Origin: Sphingomonas sp. PsM26
GTDB lineage: Bacteria; Pseudomonadota; Alphaproteobacteria; Sphingomonadales; Sphingomonadaceae
Length of the DNA: 34,467 nt
Assembly: GCA_030433805.1 (NCBI GenBank)
Contig: JARUXA010000030.1
Location: forward strand, 1-34,467
Direction: 5' to 3'
The translations under genes and the position numbers were made by a program. This document shows, one piece after another, positions 33,559 to 34,467 of the stretch. How positions within the stretch are numbered: position 1 is the first letter of the stretch; each line of letters starts with the position of its first letter. Under the pieces are notes generated by a model that saw only the letters and a list, made by a program, of their open reading frames with translations, was not told where the DNA came from and did no database searches.

Positions 33559-33945
33559 CTACCGGATCGTCACAACCTTGACCTCGACGGCGTCGGCGAT
33601 CTTCTTCCAGTTCTGGTCGCTGGTCCACGCCGGTAACCCATCCCGCTGCGCCAGCGCCAGACAGAAGCGATCGCCAAGGCTAAGCCCCGCCTCGGCCGTC
33701 ATCGCGCGCAGCCGCCCGGCAATCTGCGCCAGGGCCTTGTCCGCCGGCACGACGGTCAACGGCAACGGGTCGAGCATGGGATCGACTTCCCGCTCGAGCA
33801 TTCCGGCGTGAATGAAATGGGTGACCACCTCTGCGTAATTCACGCTGCTCACCCGCGCGCCAGCGATTACCGCCGCAACCTTGGCGGATCCTTTCTCACC
33901 CTTGATCATGGCGATGAGCGCGGACGCGTCCAGCACTACGGTCAT
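33559..33945 (-). CDS. vapC: VapC-type PIN-domain ribonuclease toxin
   Basis: The 128-residue PIN domain has the acidic site expected of VapC endoribonucleases: D6 in VLDASALIA, E39 in NYAEVV, D92 in LSLGDRFCLALA and D110 in TSDQNW. VapC toxins cut a specific tRNA or rRNA loop and stop translation until bound by their antitoxin. The start overlaps the antitoxin stop by 4 bases (33942-33945), the normal vapBC order. The length is typical. The target RNA cannot be told from the sequence. Confidence 0.93.
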   Translation of the reverse strand: MTVVLDASALIAMIKGEKGSAKVAAVIAGARVSSVNYAEVVTHFIHAGMLEREVDPMLDPLPLTVVPADKALAQIAGRLRAMTAEAGLSLGDRFCLALAQRDGLPAWTSDQNWKKIADAVEVKVVTIR

Positions 33946-34187
33946 TCGCCGCTATCCTCGCGACGCCGGTTTAGAAAAGCGTCAACTGTGGCGTCGGGGT
34001 TGCCACCGGTATATTGCTTGGCCAGCGCCTGCGCTCTTGCGACCGCCTGATTTGCCGTCCGCAGCACGACACCGTCTTCAGTTTCGTCAAGATAGACAGC
34101 ACCGCCATCAGTCAGACCCAAGCGTTTACGAACGTCAGCGGGCAGGCTCATCCGCCCGTTGGGAGTTATGTTAATCTGTAACGTCAT
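33942..34187 (-). CDS. vapB: VapB-type AbrB/SpoVT-fold antitoxin
   Basis: The protein of about 81 residues starts with the swapped-hairpin AbrB DNA-binding fold (MTLQINITPNGRMSLPADVR, then KRLGL and GAVYLDETEDGVVLRT). A helical C-terminal tail (NQAVARAQALAKQYTG onward) would wrap the VapC active site. It both neutralises the toxin and represses its own promoter. ATG 34187 is preferred over GTG 34199 because a GAGGTGG-like ribosome site sits upstream of it and the AbrB fold then begins at residue 2. Confidence 0.9.
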   Translation of the reverse strand: MTLQINITPNGRMSLPADVRKRLGLTDGGAVYLDETEDGVVLRTANQAVARAQALAKQYTGGNPDATVDAFLNRRREDSGE

Positions 34188-34199
34188 GACGGCACCCAC

Positions 34200-34467
34200 C
34201 TCAGCTCACAGCATCGTCGCCGCTAATTAGCCGCTTACAAGGGCTGAAACAATCGCGATCGAGCCATGTCATATAGAGCCTCTTGTGACAAACCGGCGCG
34301 CTAATGTCATCCCGCTCTCCTTTTGCCCAGACGTGTACGAAGCTGGTTCCTTTAGGGTATACTCATAAGGCACCAGAATACGCCGGTCCTTTTTCGGTAT
34401 GAACAAGCTTTAAAAAAACAACGGCCAATTTCGAGCAAAGTCCTTTTGGGTTCTAGATGTATCGAGG
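34200..34467. other. Contig-edge region upstream of vapB
   Basis: There is no gene here. The vapBC promoter should lie within it on the minus strand. TATATG (complement of about 34270-34275) and TTGTCA (complement of about 34284-34290) occur, but their spacing is too short for a standard promoter. G+C drops towards the end of the window. No repeat or RNA gene was recognised. Confidence 0.35.

Noticed and set aside
33437..33628. Upstream extension of the Mre11-like gene
   Set aside because: The 64 extra codons read as charged, non-conserved sequence, and relatives begin directly before the HTADW motif, so ATG 33436 was chosen.
1..34467. CRISPR array, tRNA or rRNA genes
   Set aside because: I looked for regularly spaced ~30-base repeats and for tRNA-like clover-leaf ends and saw none; the few repeats present are two-copy or simple tandem types.

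Overview
The window looks like an end-to-end contig from a high-G+C alphaproteobacterium, most likely a sphingomonad (Sphingomonas or a close relative). I base this on the strong G/C third-position bias, the TonB-dependent receptor with the DIVVTGSR plug motif, the hexuronate/glucarate catabolic genes, and a hairpin repeat of a kind I associate with sphingomonad intergenic regions. The species is inferred from style, not from a marker gene. The first ~120 bases are G/C homopolymer-like and probably unreliable.

Region 1 (472-14309) is a carbohydrate-utilisation locus. It holds a sugar-acid MFS transporter, a minus-strand pair of 5-dehydro-4-deoxyglucarate dehydratase and a LysR regulator, and then a plus-strand run. 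That run is a Tat-exported mannonate-dehydratase-like protein, a TonB-dependent receptor, a sugar-porter MFS transporter, a GH43 arabinosidase/xylosidase-type enzyme with a C-terminal F5/8-type-C-like domain, and a GH2 beta-galactosidase. The last three are packed tightly (stop/start overlaps of 4 bp). Together they suggest uptake and trimming of a uronate-, arabinose/xylose- and galactose-bearing plant polysaccharide, with uronic acids going to 2-keto-3-deoxy-gluconate and to alpha-ketoglutarate semialdehyde.

Region 2 (about 14310-22740) is accessory DNA. It starts with a truncated coding fragment, followed by a two-gene, translationally coupled module of unknown function (14655-17521). Its first protein has a layout reminiscent of ADP-ribosyltransferases and its second is a 703-residue protein I cannot assign. 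This is my best candidate for an undescribed system. Then come a ~210 bp inverted-repeat element, a lower-G+C orphan gene, a gene-poor stretch with a (TCGGC)n tandem repeat, and a HipA-kinase/large-HTH-protein pair in reversed order. The HipA gene appears to have lost its ATG start. A scar follows, made of an IS21-type istB remnant and a helicase remnant.

Region 3 (22739-29202) is a defence-type cluster: a coupled SIR2-HerA pair on the minus strand, and divergently a large superfamily-2 helicase with a nuclease-like C-terminal motif.

Region 4 (29691-34187) is on the minus strand. It holds an SMC-like ATPase coupled to a Mre11/SbcD-like nuclease (YhaN/YhaO type), and a VapBC toxin-antitoxin pair. 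The last 270 bases carry no gene I can support.
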